This document shows, piece by piece, positions 1 to 11,208 of a DNA stretch of 64,000 nucleotides. Within the stretch, counting starts at the first letter, position 1, and every line of letters starts with the position of its first letter. The translations under genes were made by a program, and so were the position numbers. The DNA comes from Allacma fusca (Eukaryota; Arthropoda; Collembola; Symphypleona; Sminthuridae): positions 45,481,450-45,545,449 of the forward strand of contig OX359250.1 of assembly GCA_947179485.1 (NCBI GenBank), read 5' to 3'. Below the pieces are notes generated by a model. It searched no databases and was not told the origin of the DNA. It saw nothing but the letters and a program-made list of their open reading frames with translations.

Positions 1-2758
1 AAATCAATTTTCTTCACCCTCAAGGTCAAAATGTATTGGAATACCTTACTTATAGCAAATTTTGTTTTAGATTTTTCGAAACGAGTATTGAAATATTGGT
101 CACAATCATGTTTTTGGACTCCTATTGGCCAATTTGGTCGAAATTAGGTTTTCAGCCTCATCTTAGGCAATATCGGTCACAATTAGTTTTTTAGCCTCGT
201 ATTGACATTTCTTGGTCACAATACGGAGTTTTGTGAATCCAGCACAGCGCAATCTTACTTTTGTATTAGATTCCTCTACAGCTTTAGATTATACCAGACC
301 GCATGGGGTCAGTCATGAATTGTCGGGCAAAAGAAAATGTCCTCATTCATATATACTTTGTAATATTTTATTTTGCCCGATTCGGGCCAAACTTTCAATT
401 GCCAAATTTAACGGTCAGATCCTGTTAAGAGTAAACAAATCATCGGCGTCTGTTCGCCCGTTTCGTTATTTTTTTGACCGAAATCCGTTAAATTCTTTCC
501 CCCAAAACCTGGTCCGAGACAATCTAATTGGTTTCAAATTGTTTTTTATTCAAACAATTTAAATCTCAGCACTTGCACATTAATAATGCATTAATAATCC
601 ATTGCATAATTTTTTAACTGAATCTATTTCAAACTGGACAGCCTGAGCGATCAATGAGCCTTTGAAAGGAATCTAAGCTTTTTTCGTAGCCGTATGGAAT
701 TGCAGAGACCTGGAAATCTTATCACACTTCCCAGTGGTGCTCCTACTCGGCCACTTTACAAACAATTTCAGTCAAATACGCATGCAAATAAAAACACATA
801 ACTACTTCGAAACCTAGTACTCGTGAAAGTATTTATCGTTGCAGTTACTGACCACGACAGAGTCTAATGTTTTGGCTCAGCCAGAATCTGTTTAGATGGC
901 TCAAGCACAGCGTAATATTACTTTTGGCATAGATTCCTGTACTGCTCTAGATATATTTTGGGATGAATTCTACACAGGAAAATGTAAAACTGGGTGTATC
1001 TTGGAAAAAGGGCAATGTTAATTTAAAGAAACTCTTACGCTGTGCAGTTGTAATCTCATGATAAATTCATGTGCTGCGTAATGTTACTTTTGACATAGTT
1101 CCTAAACAGCAGTTAGGTTAATTTTTGGAACAATTTTTGGAAATCATAATGTAAAATTTGTGAAAAAATGCTTATAAAGCACGATGTAAACTTTGAAATA
1201 AAGTTCAAAAAAGAGGAATGTTAATTTTAAAATAAATTCCTATACAATGCAATGTTAATTTAGGATGAAATTATATGCTGTGCAATGTTCGTGTAGAATA
1301 GGAATTTGTCAATTATCTGCTGAGGAAAAACGTCTGCCAATTCCTATATACACATATTGCCCTATCTTTTTCGAAATACTAACAAGTTTTTGAAGTATTC
1401 ATTTAAACTGTGAAATCATTGGCAAATATTTTCCTACATGTTGTGAAGCTGGGGAAGTAATATTATAATTTACAATTTACGAAAGACCCGGCTAAATATT
1501 TCGACAAGGTTCTAAATAAATGGTGAAATATTACGGCAAATATTAGAAATGTGGAGAGATATTTTTTTAATGCGTATATATTTTGCCACATTAGTCAAAT
1601 ATTACAAAGTATGCTAGATTTGGCGAAAAATTTCTTGTGAGTTCTGAAACACTTAAATCTGTCAAGTAGTAGTATCTAAAATCTAAATTTCTAAAATAAC
1701 GAGCCATAAAGTCAAAGTATTAGTTCTAAAAATCAAAATTACGAAATGTCAAGCACGAGTAACATGGGTTGATGTTTTTGACAATTATTACAAATTACCA
1801 TAAAGAACACGTGGTCAATTTTTTAGGGCGGCGCCAGTCCCTCTATAAAATAGTGTTGTCCGTGGGTCTGTACGTCTCGCAATTTTCCCCCCAAACTGCT
1901 GGACCAATGTTGTTTAAACATTTTGTGAACATTCTTTAGGCCACTTCTCGGACGAGTTTGTTATTGGGTGACATCGGTCCATGTTCCGAAATGTTCCACC
2001 GATTTTAATGACATTTTTATGCACACGCCAGTCCGTACTTATAGCACTAGTCTTATTTGAATTATAAAAACATATTTAAAAACTGTTTTATTTTTTTTAA
2101 ATTTGTAACGGGAATTTTTGAAATGAGATCAACATAATAAAATAAATGTAAAAAGGAGAGATGGTCGTAGCTGACGCCACCCTACGCGACCCATAAATGA
2201 TGGCGGAGCGACGAGTTTTTTAATTATACGAATTCGGTTGATGTATTTCCCAATTTCAAAATAATTAGTCCTTTCGTTTTTGAGATGTTTGGAAGTTAGC
2301 AGTCTTGTTAGTTTCGAAATGGTTGGGAAAGGTATTTAGTTATTCGTAAATACTAAATATGTTTGTCGATTATTAGCGTTTTTGAATTTTTGAAAATTTG
2401 TAAATCCTTGGTCAAATCCTTGTGCTGAATAATTAATACAGAGATCGGAAAAACAAGAGATCCGTCTAAACGGAATAAAATCATGTCAACACATTCAAGT
2501 TTAATTTCAGCAGCTAATTGATGAATCAGAAAACACAAAATTACAATTAATTCGGAAAAATATTTTTATCAATTTCTGCGCACTTAACCAAATATATATG
2601 TGTCAATTATAGGCAGCCTACAAATGCGTTTTGTTAATTCCTAGAAATTTCGCCAATTATTTTGTTCAACTCAAGCAAGTTACCCAATTCCTGTCTACAT
2701 TCCAACGTAAAGGGCGAAATATTTTGCGAATCCCTGGGAATTTATGAATTATGTTAAG
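1..2758. other. AT-rich non-coding left flank
   Basis: No convincing gene. The sequence is AT-rich with only short chance ORFs. Bases about 60-215 contain degenerate copies of a motif (AATTAGGTTTT, then CAATATCGGTCA) that resembles the 38-bp minisatellite at 38.6-40.2 kb. A second degenerate repeat (consensus CACAGCGYAATRTTACTTTTG followed by TAGATTCCT) occurs at about 241-290, 905-955 and 1075-1110. Related units at 1000-1330 resemble the last 260 bases of the window. A weak MITE-like structure is listed separately at 1825-2183. Nothing else is recognisable. Confidence 0.6.
1825..2183. repeat. Possible MITE with imperfect GC-rich terminal inverted repeats
   Basis: The left end AGGGCGGCGCCAG (1825-1837) is the imperfect inverse of the right end CTGACGCCACCCT (2171-2183). 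The ends are GC-rich islands in AT-rich DNA, which is why they stand out. I see no target-site duplication, so this may be a decayed element or coincidence. Confidence 0.25.
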
Positions 2759-4467
2759 ATACATATTTTTTAAAATATTGCTTACAAGCAATGTTTCACA
2801 ACTGTTCTAGATATTTTTCTCCTGCTTCCCCCAATTCAGTGGTACATTCCGTTCCTCCACATTTTTTCTAAGAGCTTAATTTTCATACTGTCTCCGTACA
2901 ACGAACAAATTTTGGCCCACTGCTAAGGAATAGACAAAAATGGTTACAACAAAAGTGCGTATTCAGGACTTGAAATGGTGTTTTGACCAAATTCCTAAAA
3001 AAATTCTGAATTATTGTTTAAATATGGAAAAAAGGAAAACCAAAAATGAAACCGGATTTTAAAAAACCCTGGGTTGCTTTCTACAAAAGAGCCGATCACC
3101 AGACTTCAGATTGTGGGAATAATTGTCGAGACTCCAATGTTCGTGAATATTCGGCCAAAATTTAACGACATAAATTTCCCAAAATTTGTTGTTTTGCAAT
3201 TTTTTTCAAAGGAGCTCTTAACTTTTCACACGTAGCATGAGGGTGAGGGAAATACAAGTTTCCACTTGTATTTCGAAATTTCGTTGGCACTTTTTAACAT
3301 TTAGAGCATATAAGTAGCTTTTAAATTAGGTATCTGTGGTCGAAGTACAGCACCTCATTCAAATGCTATTTGGATTTTTCGATAGTATCAACATCAAGGC
3401 GTCCCAGGCGAACAAAAAGAAAAAATAATTAGAATATGACCTGCCCCCAAAACAAAAAGTCTTGTAGTTGTAGCAAATATGCAGAGGGAGCATCAGGTGA
3501 GGATACTTAAAGTGTCTGGTAAAAAACCCGTGAATTTGAATGCACCGATCAAATTTTGACCCGGATTTTAAAATCGTTTTAATTATATTGTTTATTGTAA
3601 TCATATTTTAATCCAATTTTACACACCTTTTTAACCAGATATTATTGACCCAGAAGCGATATTTAATTTAAAATGCATTATAATTTTCCGGACTTCAAAA
3701 TCGCTCTGAAAATGTGCTTTTTGAAATTTTGAAGAGGATTAAACATAAATATAATTTTTAAACATTTATTCAAACATTGATTGAAAGACAATTTGTTCTG
3801 AAGGGTAAGGGCTAATTATAAAACGATAATTTCTTAACAAAATAAATGGCGAGAATTCGGTTTAATTTATGAATTTGAATATGCCTCCAAAATCTCGACT
3901 AGGAAATTCAGATTTTTCTAAAGAAAAGGAAAATTGTCTTTTCCCTAAATCTTTGAATAAATATACAAATTAAAAATCCGTGTCCACTGGTGGTCATAAT
4001 TACTTTCAAAAAAGGAGGTGTTGGGGGAAAACTCGAAATATCCCAGCAAGTTTGCTGTATCTCGTTCACTGATACCTCATTTAAAAGCAGCTTATATTTG
4101 AGGGAGAAGGAGAACCCTTGAACTCGGACAATTCCTATTTAAACTTTTAGTGGTTTCGTAGCTTAATGAAACTACCACAGCATTTTAAGCAACTAACTTA
4201 AACTGTCAAATATGAATTGGGAAAAATGTGCTCCATTATTTTAATGACTGAGGATTTATTAACTTCATCCACAGAATGATGGGGCGTAGTAAATCTCGTA
4301 GTCACACTTGCAGTTTTATCTGGACATACTTTATAAATTGTAATTTCATTCTTCCGAATTAACTTAAGATCAAGAGATTTAATCTGCAACAAACGATCAG
4401 AGTATTTCGTTAATCACAAAATTGTAACATTTACTACAAAACCATCACCCACAATACTCACAGTAAA
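2759..4467. repeat. 1709-bp flanking direct repeat, left copy
   Basis: This block recurs at 36650-38358 with a constant offset of 33,891 bases and equal length, so there are no net indels, and I found no mismatch. The two copies lie immediately outside the LTRs of the giant element. The content is AT-rich non-coding DNA; the short minus-strand ORFs (3359-3604, 4198-4392) are present identically in both copies only because the DNA is duplicated. No terminal inverted repeats or TG/CA ends are seen, so the block itself does not look like a transposon. Six extra bases (CGTACG, 4468-4473, palindromic) separate this copy from the 5' LTR and are absent from the other copy. Confidence 0.95.
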
Positions 4468-4473
4468 CGTACG

Positions 4474-5075
4474 TGTTACGTATTAATAATAGGAAAGGAA
4501 TTACCTGAGTCAGAAATGCACGTAGGCAGTTAAACCTGACTCAGGACAAATCAACGGAAATGGAGCAAGAAGTAAACAATAAAGAGTTAGATTTAAGTAG
4601 GTTAAGTAGCGTAAGCATAATTAGGTATAAACAATAAATGTTAGCTGTAAGTTAGAGTTAGAAAAAGACAAGGCGTTCTAATTTAGTCTTCAAAGGAACA
4701 ACATCTCCAGGATTGGAACCCAGGGATTGGCAATGGGTCCATTCCGACCGGAATGGAACCCGCCACGGACATCAGAAATCCCACGTAGTGGATTCTCAAG
4801 AGAAGACAGTTTCCAGAAATGGAAAGGGTCCATTACCAAAATTAGTGTTAAATGTTAAGCGTTATAATTATAAGTTTATGTCAGTTAAGGAACATTATTA
4901 TTGGCCGAATAAAAGTGAACTACACACAGAAATAAAAGCAAAGCAAACCAAGCCTCATTAGTGATTAGCGCCATACCAACATCATGGACATTACGAGCAG
5001 CGAATGAGGCGCCCGAACCCGGGATACATCAAGTCCCTCTCTTTCTCAGCCGGGGAAGGGAGGGCAGATGTAACA
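4474..5075 (+). repeat. 5' LTR of giant element
   Basis: The 602-bp LTR starts TGTTAC and ends GTAACA, giving the canonical TG...CA ends within a 6-bp inverted repeat. It matches the 3' LTR at 36048-36649 with one difference seen (C at 5001, G at 36575). A TATAAA lies at 4626-4631. AATAAA hexamers lie at 4633-4638 and 4908-4913; the latter is the more plausible poly(A) signal, followed by CA-rich sequence. The 82-codon ORF at 4713-4961 is inside the LTR and shows no recognisable domain. Confidence 0.97.
4626..4631 (+). promoter_or_regulatory. Candidate LTR TATA box
   Basis: TATAAA within the 5' LTR, repeated in the 3' LTR. It is the only clear TATA motif in the LTR, so it is the best candidate for the element's genomic transcript. 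The start site cannot be fixed from sequence. Confidence 0.4.
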
Positions 5076-5093
5076 TGGTGTTTCTGTCAGGAC
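5076..5093 (+). promoter_or_regulatory. Primer binding site, probably tRNA-Val
   Basis: TGGTGTTTCTGTCAGGAC follows the LTR CA end with no gap. It begins TGG, complementary to a tRNA CCA tail. The next bases, TGTTTCTG, pair with an acceptor stem of the GTTTCYG type found in animal tRNA-Val. The T-stem part (TCAGG) departs from the usual CCGGG of tRNA-Val, so the exact tRNA is an inference. Confidence 0.75.
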
Positions 5094-5757
5094 TTCAGGT
5101 CACGGTAAGGGCCTGGAGTATCCAAAGGTCGGGGACCTGCGGATGACCCTGGATCACAGGAAAGTCGCTTTGTAGCAAGCATTTCCGTTGATTTATAAAC
5201 TCTCTCGATGGAAGTATGGGCTCAACTACCGGGCTATACATTGTATAGTACTATAACCGAGCACCCGAAACTTCGAGAGAAAGTCAGATAAAAACAACCA
5301 AAAAGTTCATCTCTCAAGAAAAATCGGACATCATCATCACGCGCGGATCCGGACAAGAAATTACAAGAATCCTAGAGCAGCACTATAATAGAAACTTTCG
5401 AAATGGCCATAGATTGTTTAATAAAAAGTGACTAGTGAGTTAGGCCCTTGCCTCACAAGGAAATTTTCGGGGCAAGGTGAGTACCTAATAAGGTGAGTAA
5501 CATTTTTCTTTACTTGAATATCATGAGTTAGGGGCTAAGCATAACTTTTGTACGTAGTTACGAGGAGCATATGATTTTTGGAGTAATTAACCAGAGATTA
5601 TGAGCAAATCATAGGTTTAAATTAGAAAATGGTGCATATATTTGCATGTATTTCTGGCTTTCAGATTCACATAGTAGGTGTAAGTACTTACATTTTCAAA
5701 AACAAATTTGATTCTTCCAATAGTATAAATCTATCTCTATCTTTTTAGAAGTCTAGG

Positions 5758-7800
5758 AGGGCCGACGGAAATTGAGCACTAGACATAGGGAGCTTAGAAG
5801 GGCCGGATTGAGCGCTAGGCATGTAGTGTCAGTATCGTAAAGGGTACTATTTAGGGCTGGAGGGCCGACGGAATTGAGCACAGCAAATAGTAGTCTTTCT
5901 CTTCGTAAGTTTAAGCCAGATTTTCAAAGGGCCGGATTGAGCGTGAAAATTTCGATAAAATCTTTACTCAAAATTTCACTTTCAAATTATTTAGGGCTCT
6001 GTCAGGAGGACAGGGCTCAGAAATAAGAATTCGGAAATCTTTCAAAAGCAATTTGAATTCACTTTTTTAGTATTAATGACTCAAAATTCACTTTCAAGTT
6101 CAGGTTATGAACACAATACGATCTATCATTTATTTTTAACTTTTTAGTATTCAAAAATAAATACTTTCTCATTTCACTCTAAAAACAGTTTCGTCTTCTA
6201 GGAATAAGTTAGCATTTGAAAGGCCGAGGATACGAGCGCAAATGTTCTTTAGAATGTCTTTTGACCTCCAAATTAACTAATTAAGGAGTTTAGGCTAAGC
6301 GGCAAATAATTAAAAACTCTTTAACTCCAAATTACTTTAATTATCTGAAGTGTAGGAATTACACGGATAAAAATAGGGATCTATCTTACATTTGTCTCAC
6401 ATTTTTCATACTTCCACATTTCGCCTTCTAGGGTTAAGTTAGCATTTGAAAGGCCGAGGCTATGAGCGCAAATGTTCTTTAGACACTCTTTTGATCTCCA
6501 AATTATTTAGTTAGGGAACCTTACGCTAGTAAGGTAAATAATCAAAACCTTTTCTCTCCAAATTACTTTATTTATCTGAGGTGTAACCTTTACACGGGTA
6601 AAAATATGAATCTATCTTAAAACTTTTCACATTTTCTTCTCCACTATTTTTTTTCTTTTCTACCCGGAGGGCCGGATTGAGCACGGGGTAATTAGACAAT
6701 CAATTTACCATGGACTTGGTAAATATTAGGAACTCAAAAATTTAATCTGAAGGGCTGGATTGAGCGCAGATATCAGATTTCAGTTAGTCATTTTTGCAAA
6801 TTTTACCTAAATAGCTCAGGTAGAGAGCGCAGGTACATCAGACCATCAAAAAGGCATAGTTTTAAGAACCCATACATTTTTCGGAAAGGCCGAGGATCTA
6901 ATTGAGCGCCGAGGGAATTCGCAATTAGTTAAGTTTGACAAAATTTAGTCTCAAAGGCCGAAGTATAGTGAGCGGGGACACATTGGCATTAGGATAGAAA
7001 CATACGTTTAAGAAAATCATAGTTTAATTTAGTATAGGGATTGAAGGGCCGAGGCGTGAGCGCAATCATTGTTGTGTATAGGATGTAATTTCATACGTAG
7101 AATCCGAGAGGCTAGAGAGGCAAAGAAGTTCATAAGGTCAACTTGAATTGAGTCATCTCAAGCACGGAGGTGGTCGGGGAGGCCGACAAAAGCACCGATA
7201 AGCCTGTCACCTACTAGAGGTAATCGGAGAGGCTATGATTGAAGTACCGACATAGGCATGTGTATTGTATTGTGCCCGAGCTGGACGGGGTTAGGTAACA
7301 GGTAGAGCTAACACCAGCAAGGAGGTTCACGGGGAGTGAATAGGATGACAGAGGACATTCCAACCACGGAATACCGCTTTAAAATCTTAGGCATAGGTTC
7401 CGGCTATGGATATGCATAAGGGAATTTCTTTATTTTCAACTCTTTTAGATGATTCATGGATCTTGATTTCATCATAGGGATAGCTGATCTCGAAGGAATG
7501 TTTAGAGTAGAGAGATTCAGCATAAGAAACCACAGACTCATGGGATTTGAGGACTGGTTATAGGGATAGGCATTCAGATATTTCCGGTGGCTTCGAAAAT
7601 ATTTGTCTACGACAGACACAGCCTTGCTGATGGTAGGATCAGTTCAAGGAAGTTCTTAGGTACGAATTAGGACACGAAACTTATTTCCCCAGTTGCGAAA
7701 TAATTAATAGTGAGGAATACAGTCCTGGATAATTTGGGAAATTATTATAGGAGTATTTAGGGAAATTTAGGCAACACCCGGCCGAGAGTGAGCAGTGTTG
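5758..7800 (+). repeat. Dispersed GGCCGA/GAGCGC leader motif array
   Basis: About 14 copies of a 16-28 base motif occur near 5758, 5791, 5849, 5926, 6217, 6449, 6666, 6749, 6891, 6953, 7043, 7175 and 7770, with weaker copies near 6002 and 6810. The conserved parts are GGCCG at the 5' side and GAGCG or GAGCA at the 3' side; the middle varies in length. All copies are in the same orientation and confined to the leader. The spacing is irregular (30-230 bases), so this is not a simple tandem array. Confidence 0.75.
6190..6640 (+). repeat. 230-bp diverged tandem duplication in leader
   Basis: Two copies start at 6190 and 6420. They share TAAGTTAGCATTTGAAAGG at the start, then GAGCGCAAATGTTCTTTAGA, a TCCAAATTA block and a GTGTA...ACACGG hairpin-like segment near the end. 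The copies are diverged but alignable throughout, so the leader grew partly by duplication. Confidence 0.8.
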
Positions 7801-8471
7801 ACAGACAATAAGGCTGATATTTTAAGGAGTAATTTTACGAATAAGTTTAAAAAGTAGGTACAACAGGTAGTCTAGGAGGAGAATAGGATTAAATAGATTT
7901 TAGAAGACAGTAGGTAAAAGAGGTAGAGTTACGGGTAATTTAAGGGAGTTTAGATGGTAAGAGAGTTAAGTTGTAAGGAAGTTAAGTTTTAAGGAGAAGT
8001 AAGTTTTAAGGGAATTTAGGTAGTAAGGAAAGTTAAGTTTAAAGAAGGATTTAAGTTTAAACAGGCTTAGTGATAACAGGTAAATAGGTAGTAGAAGTTA
8101 GCAGTTAAAAGAGATAGGGTTACCACAGGTTTCATAGGTTAGGGTCAGGTTTAATTTAGGAAGTACAGGTTGGCTTCAGGCTTAGGTTAAATCACGAAAA
8201 TTAAGTTCTAAGACAGATCAGGCTTTTAGTCTCCAAGTATTTATTTACAGTCTTCTTCTAAATTCAGCACGTCAGTAGGATATAAGCATAAAGGCAATAA
8301 GCACCCAACGAAATTTTAGACACGGTTTAAGTTATAATTTGGATTAAGTTTTAAGGAAGGTTTTCAGGAATTCATTGGCACGCACTCTCAAACAAACCCA
8401 GCAATTCATAAATCAACTCAAACGACTAGCATTTTCTCATACCACCCGAGAAAGTTAGAACGTTTTCAGGT

Positions 8472-9176
8472 ATGGATTCCAAGAGAAAACAACAACCATC
8501 TCAACGGAAGTCAACACCTACACCTTCAACAACATCTCGAAGGACTACGCGATCAACTGGACCAGTGCCAGACAATGAAGAGAGTCTTGAAGTTGCTATG
8601 GCCAAAGCCAAATTGGAGAGAAAAATGGCAAAGGCTAAAGCAAAAGCAGCACGGGAGTCAGGGGACTCCACAACCAGCAGTACATCATCCGTCTCGGAGA
8701 AATCGGTTTACAGAACCCCCGCAGCATCTGCACATAGTCCAAGAGACTCGCAGGCGGTGGGATACCGAGAAAGTCCAGACAATAAGGGAGACGATAACGT
8801 GTTCCTGGACTCGGTAACAAGTCCCCACAGTGGTTCTACCGTAAGTCCAAAAGGAACACCAACACAACAACAGGGTTCTCTCAGTAGACCCTCTCCAAAC
8901 CAATCCGCTGGACCATCGAGTACTAGAATTAGGCTCGTTTTCGAGGATTCAATGGAGGATACGGGTACGGTAATCAGACCCACAAGCGGAGAATCCGAGC
9001 AGGCGAAGGGTACCCACGACAGGCGGGACTCCGAGCGGAAGGAAAACCCACGTATCACCCACGCAACTAGAATTACGCGACCAACAGTCTGTACCACCGG
9101 TAAATCCGGAAGGACAAGGCGAGGTCATAGGCGAATTCATGCGAAATGCAGCGGGACAGCCCATCTACGTGAGTAA
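8472..9176 (+). CDS. ORF1a, N-terminal Gag-region protein
   Basis: 234 codons from an ATG two bases after a splice-acceptor-like TTTTCAG. The protein is disordered and rich in Ser, Thr, Pro, Lys and Arg, with an Ala/Lys helical patch at residues about 40-65 (AMAKAKLERKMAKAKAKAAR). No known domain is recognised; by position it is the start of the Gag precursor. From about 9000 on, the +1 frame looks more natural than this frame, and that +1 frame is open from 8974 into ORF1b. The two ORFs may therefore be joined by a +1 shift, or linked by reinitiation at ATG 9139, 38 bases before this stop. A simple one-base indel in this copy is also possible. Confidence 0.65.
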   Translation: MDSKRKQQPSQRKSTPTPSTTSRRTTRSTGPVPDNEESLEVAMAKAKLERKMAKAKAKAARESGDSTTSSTSSVSEKSVYRTPAASAHSPRDSQAVGYRESPDNKGDDNVFLDSVTSPHSGSTVSPKGTPTQQQGSLSRPSPNQSAGPSSTRIRLVFEDSMEDTGTVIRPTSGESEQAKGTHDRRDSERKENPRITHATRITRPTVCTTGKSGRTRRGHRRIHAKCSGTAHLRE

Positions 9177-11208
9177 GGACGCAAACCCGGTCATTAAAGA
9201 ATTGTTGGCACAGTTCAATGAACCGGAGTCAAGACCAACAAGTAGTGCAGCCACCTCATCTTTCGAAATCATCACGGATCCAGAGAGCATTCACACGAGT
9301 TTTGAGAAGATTGAGCAACAGGCTTCTACATCAGCAGATGGACGGGACATTACATCACCCAACAATGCCGATGTCAATGGAACAATAAGACCTGTTGACC
9401 AAGAGGAAATTGCTCAACCAACGATTGCACAACCCCAACCGGATGCAGATAAAGAAGATGAAGAGGTATTGAACAACAACACTACTGGACAAATAACTCC
9501 ACACGTAGATAAGCAGCAAGTATCAACAGCAAGTGCAGTTTCACAACAAGTGAACCAAACCAAAGGTAGTACGGAGAGTGAGCGTGAACAAACAACAACA
9601 CAACCGAAAGTGCAACAATTACCTTCAAAAATTACACCAGCATTTTCTAACAGAAGTGACACAGTACGGCAAAGAACATTCAGCCAGGTGTCTGAAGCTT
9701 CAGTACAGGAAGATCTGATAACAGAACAGATACCACAGATCGTGCCAGTAAGTAACGAAGTAAGTCTAGTGCAGACAAATCTCACACAACTGAGAATTCA
9801 CACAGGTGTAGAGATACCTGAAGGGTGCTTCGAGGAGCTAACGCGATCGGAGGGACTTCAGAGGAATCTAACCGAGAATTTTCTCATAGTGACAGAATTG
9901 GAAGGACACTGGATAGAGGTTTACCACAGGTTAGCACACCACACCTACACAGGTACGGTCCAATGGACACACTTCTTTATTAGAATAGCAGAGATTATTC
10001 ATAGGCGAAACTATAATCGATTACCAAATTGGGACGAATCAGAGGAATTGAGGAGAAGAGCACTCACTCACAGTAGAAACATCAGGGAAAATATTTTCAT
10101 ACCAACCGAATTAATTAGAAATCTGCTAGAAAGACACGTACTTTCATTTGGAAGTAGAACAAGGCACCAAGGAGGCCAAATTTTCTTTAACGATCAACCT
10201 AGGTACACTACGGTAACTTATGCCAGAAGGCATACCAGCACACAAGGTCACAGACGGCGTACTCGAGCTTATTCCAGTAGCGAAGAAAGGTCAGGCTCAG
10301 ATCAGGACGCGAATAACAACGAGACGGGCGAACGTAGAGTCGTAGACCCTAATGGTACTGACATTTTAAGCAGGCATTTGAGGTACGATTCACGACACCC
10401 ACCATTTTCACGAAATCCGATAACGGGTTTATTAGAACCAGCGTCAAGAGCAACAGTAAGACCGACAGACATTTATGACCGACCAGAATTTGAGCACGAC
10501 GCAGTTTACCAGGGATTACGACGAACAGATCTCATAGACCCCATACTACCCCACGAAGAAGTACGGACACCTCAAAGGTCAAAATTTGCTAGGAACTACA
10601 CTGACCTTAACAGTCAACCAATAACCCAACCACTTACAGGACCAACAGGTAAACCCATCTCACTATCCAGAAAAATACACAAAGGGCACCCGCGAACGTC
10701 AAGAGAGAATCAAGCAACCGCTTCCAGTTCAACCAGAGAACCCAGCACAGCCGACATAGCTGTTGCAGAAGAAATAAGGAAGAAATTTAGGGAAGAAAGA
10801 CCCACAATAACGCAATTAAACAAGGTCAAAAGCCTCAATCTAACATCAACCCGAACAAATAGTGGGACAGATAGCGACGACCAGGTAAATCCGACAACAA
10901 GGACCCCTTCGTTCGGAAAGACACCTAGGCGAACCTACAGAATTCCCACGAGCCAGAGCGACGATTTTAACTCAAGTCTCACAGGTAGGAGACCAGCTCA
11001 CAACCAACCAACAATTTCAAGAAATTCAGGTGAACAGGTACGACCAACGTCAAGTGAGCTACCACACAACAACTTAACCAGACAATCAAGAGACACCTGT
11101 AGCAGACCAACAAAAGCGAGACCAACTCGACAACACCCAAAACGCTCACAGGAGTCAAGACAAGTACACCAACGACAATTCGGGACTCTACGACCAAATC
11201 CGGAGTAA
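9139..11208 (+). CDS. ORF1b, large Gag-region protein
   Basis: 689 codons from ATG 9139; the same frame is open upstream to 8974. The first 200 residues are Gln/Thr/Ser-rich and disordered. Residues about 215-345 form a more ordered, Trp- and Leu-containing, helix-prone block (for example ELEGHWIEVYHRLAHH). The rest is Arg/Thr/Ser-rich. No family is recognised. It lies upstream of the capsid-like segment, so it probably belongs to an enlarged Gag precursor. Its 3' end overlaps ORF2, and CCCAAAA at 11136-11142 sits in the overlap in the correct phase for a -1 shift into ORF2. Confidence 0.8.
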   Translation: MRNAAGQPIYVSKDANPVIKELLAQFNEPESRPTSSAATSSFEIITDPESIHTSFEKIEQQASTSADGRDITSPNNADVNGTIRPVDQEEIAQPTIAQPQPDADKEDEEVLNNNTTGQITPHVDKQQVSTASAVSQQVNQTKGSTESEREQTTTQPKVQQLPSKITPAFSNRSDTVRQRTFSQVSEASVQEDLITEQIPQIVPVSNEVSLVQTNLTQLRIHTGVEIPEGCFEELTRSEGLQRNLTENFLIVTELEGHWIEVYHRLAHHTYTGTVQWTHFFIRIAEIIHRRNYNRLPNWDESEELRRRALTHSRNIRENIFIPTELIRNLLERHVLSFGSRTRHQGGQIFFNDQPRYTTVTYARRHTSTQGHRRRTRAYSSSEERSGSDQDANNNETGERRVVDPNGTDILSRHLRYDSRHPPFSRNPITGLLEPASRATVRPTDIYDRPEFEHDAVYQGLRRTDLIDPILPHEEVRTPQRSKFARNYTDLNSQPITQPLTGPTGKPISLSRKIHKGHPRTSRENQATASSSTREPSTADIAVAEEIRKKFREERPTITQLNKVKSLNLTSTRTNSGTDSDDQVNPTTRTPSFGKTPRRTYRIPTSQSDDFNSSLTGRRPAHNQPTISRNSGEQVRPTSSELPHNNLTRQSRDTCSRPTKARPTRQHPKRSQESRQVHQRQFGTLRPNPE

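Larger units (their letters stand above)
5477..8469 (+). other. Predicted 5' leader intron (GT-AG)
   Basis: There are two near-perfect splice donors, CAAG/GTGAGT with GT at 5477 and AAG/GTGAGT with GT at 5493, sixteen bases apart. The acceptor TTTTCAG ends at 8469. The ATG of ORF1a begins at 8472, so splicing would place the start codon just inside exon 2. This would also hide the repeated leader motifs from spliced mRNA. It is inferred from consensus only; RNA data would be decisive. Confidence 0.5.
5094..8471 (+). other. Long 5' leader with repeated motif, probable intron
   Basis: There is no long ORF over 3.4 kb. The first 400 bases contain a hairpin-prone part (CTCTCGA near 5208 pairing with TCGAGAG near 5276, around ACATTGTATAG) that could serve packaging or dimerisation; this is inference. 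From about 5.75 to 7.8 kb a short motif, roughly AGGGCCGGATTGAGCGC or GAAAGGCCGAGG...GAGCGC, recurs about 14 times. From about 7.7 to 8.3 kb the sequence is purine-rich with repeated GTTAAGTTTTAAGGA units. Splice signals at both ends suggest most of the leader is removed from at least some transcripts. Confidence 0.7.

Noticed and set aside
3359..4392. Identical small minus-strand ORFs at 3359-3604 and 4198-4392 and in the right copy
   Set aside because: Their identity reflects the 1709-bp duplication and not selection. Codon content is low-complexity AT-rich.
4713..5146. 82- and 61-codon ORFs in the 5' LTR, repeated in the 3' LTR
   Set aside because: They are present twice only because the LTR is duplicated. 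There is no domain and composition is unremarkable.
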